Source of the DNA: Candidatus Latescibacterota bacterium | GTDB lineage: Bacteria; Latescibacterota; 4484-107; B68-G9 | Direction of reading: 5' to 3' | DNA length: 14,461 nucleotides | Assembly: GCA_012961755.1 (NCBI GenBank) | Contig: DTYS01000269.1 | Coordinates: 1 to 14,461 of the forward strand | Part shown: positions 14,438 to 14,461 of the stretch, piece after piece | Numbering within the stretch: position 1 is the stretch's first letter | How the letters are laid out: each line of letters opens with the position of its first letter | Made by a program: the position numbers and the translations under genes | Notes under the pieces: generated by a model | The model's input: the letters and a program-made list of their open reading frames with translations, nothing else | Databases searched by the model: none | Told to the model about the DNA's origin: nothing

Positions 14438-14461
14438 TCATTTCGGACGCACGTCCATGGA

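Noticed and set aside
14445..14456. Small palindrome GGACGCACGTCC after the last gene
   Set aside because: A four-base stem with no T-run before the window ends; too weak to call a terminator.
1..14461. CRISPR arrays, tRNA or rRNA genes, insertion sequences, phage genes
   Set aside because: No spaced direct repeats, no cloverleaf-like or ribosomal sequence in the single sizeable gap, and no transposase or integrase reading frame was seen; codon use is even throughout, so there is no sign of recent transfer.

Overview
The window holds a single-strand stretch of bacterial chromosome: every gene I can support reads left to right. Rel, XseA and SbcCD-type genes and Shine-Dalgarno-led starts place it in Bacteria. 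Codon use is distinctive. Arginine is mostly AGG and isoleucine is very often ATA although the DNA is GC-rich (about 60% by eye), and the coding strand is strongly loaded with purines. The proteins are rich in Glu, Arg, Lys and Val. This pattern is common in thermophiles, so a thermophilic, probably anaerobic bacterium is my inference. The phylum cannot be fixed from the sequence; the SbcC N-terminus reminds me of Chloroflexota-type Rad50/SbcC proteins, which is only a weak hint. A predicted lipoprotein at the right end is compatible with either cell-envelope type.

Layout. Bases 1-3155 carry a nucleic-acid and stress module: the 3' part of xseA (exonuclease VII large subunit), a full bifunctional Rel (p)ppGpp synthetase/hydrolase overlapping it, and a small protein that is only the N-terminal lyase/helix-hairpin-helix part of a family X DNA polymerase. 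A clear intrinsic terminator at 3176-3205 closes this unit. Bases 3206-3340 are the only sizeable non-coding gap. It has competing hairpins, a possible 31-codon ORF, a good sigma-70-like promoter (TTGCCT, 17 nt, TATATT) and a Shine-Dalgarno.

From 3341 to 14437 ten genes follow with gaps of 0-37 nt or short overlaps, and no terminator is visible, so they look like one long operon. The first seven are a DegT-type PLP aminotransferase, a flavodoxin, a DUF362 protein with two 4Fe-4S clusters, a PIG-L/LmbE zinc deacetylase, a URO-D-superfamily protein of the methyltransferase type (not HemE), an orphan LolD/MacB-type ABC ATPase and a RidA imine deaminase. The last three are Mre11-like SbcD, Rad50-like SbcC with a CPLC zinc hook, and a lipoprotein of unknown function whose start overlaps the sbcC stop.

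How they might work together. Rel, XseA, the PolX fragment and SbcCD fit genome maintenance and stress. The middle block combines amino transfer, deacetylation, a putative methyl or decarboxylation step, low-potential electron carriers and enamine clean-up, which resembles a small biosynthetic or catabolic pathway, but its substrate cannot be read from the sequence. The features most worth attention are the free-standing PolX lyase domain, the uncharacterised metabolic block, the permease-less ABC ATPase and the lipoprotein coupled to SbcC.
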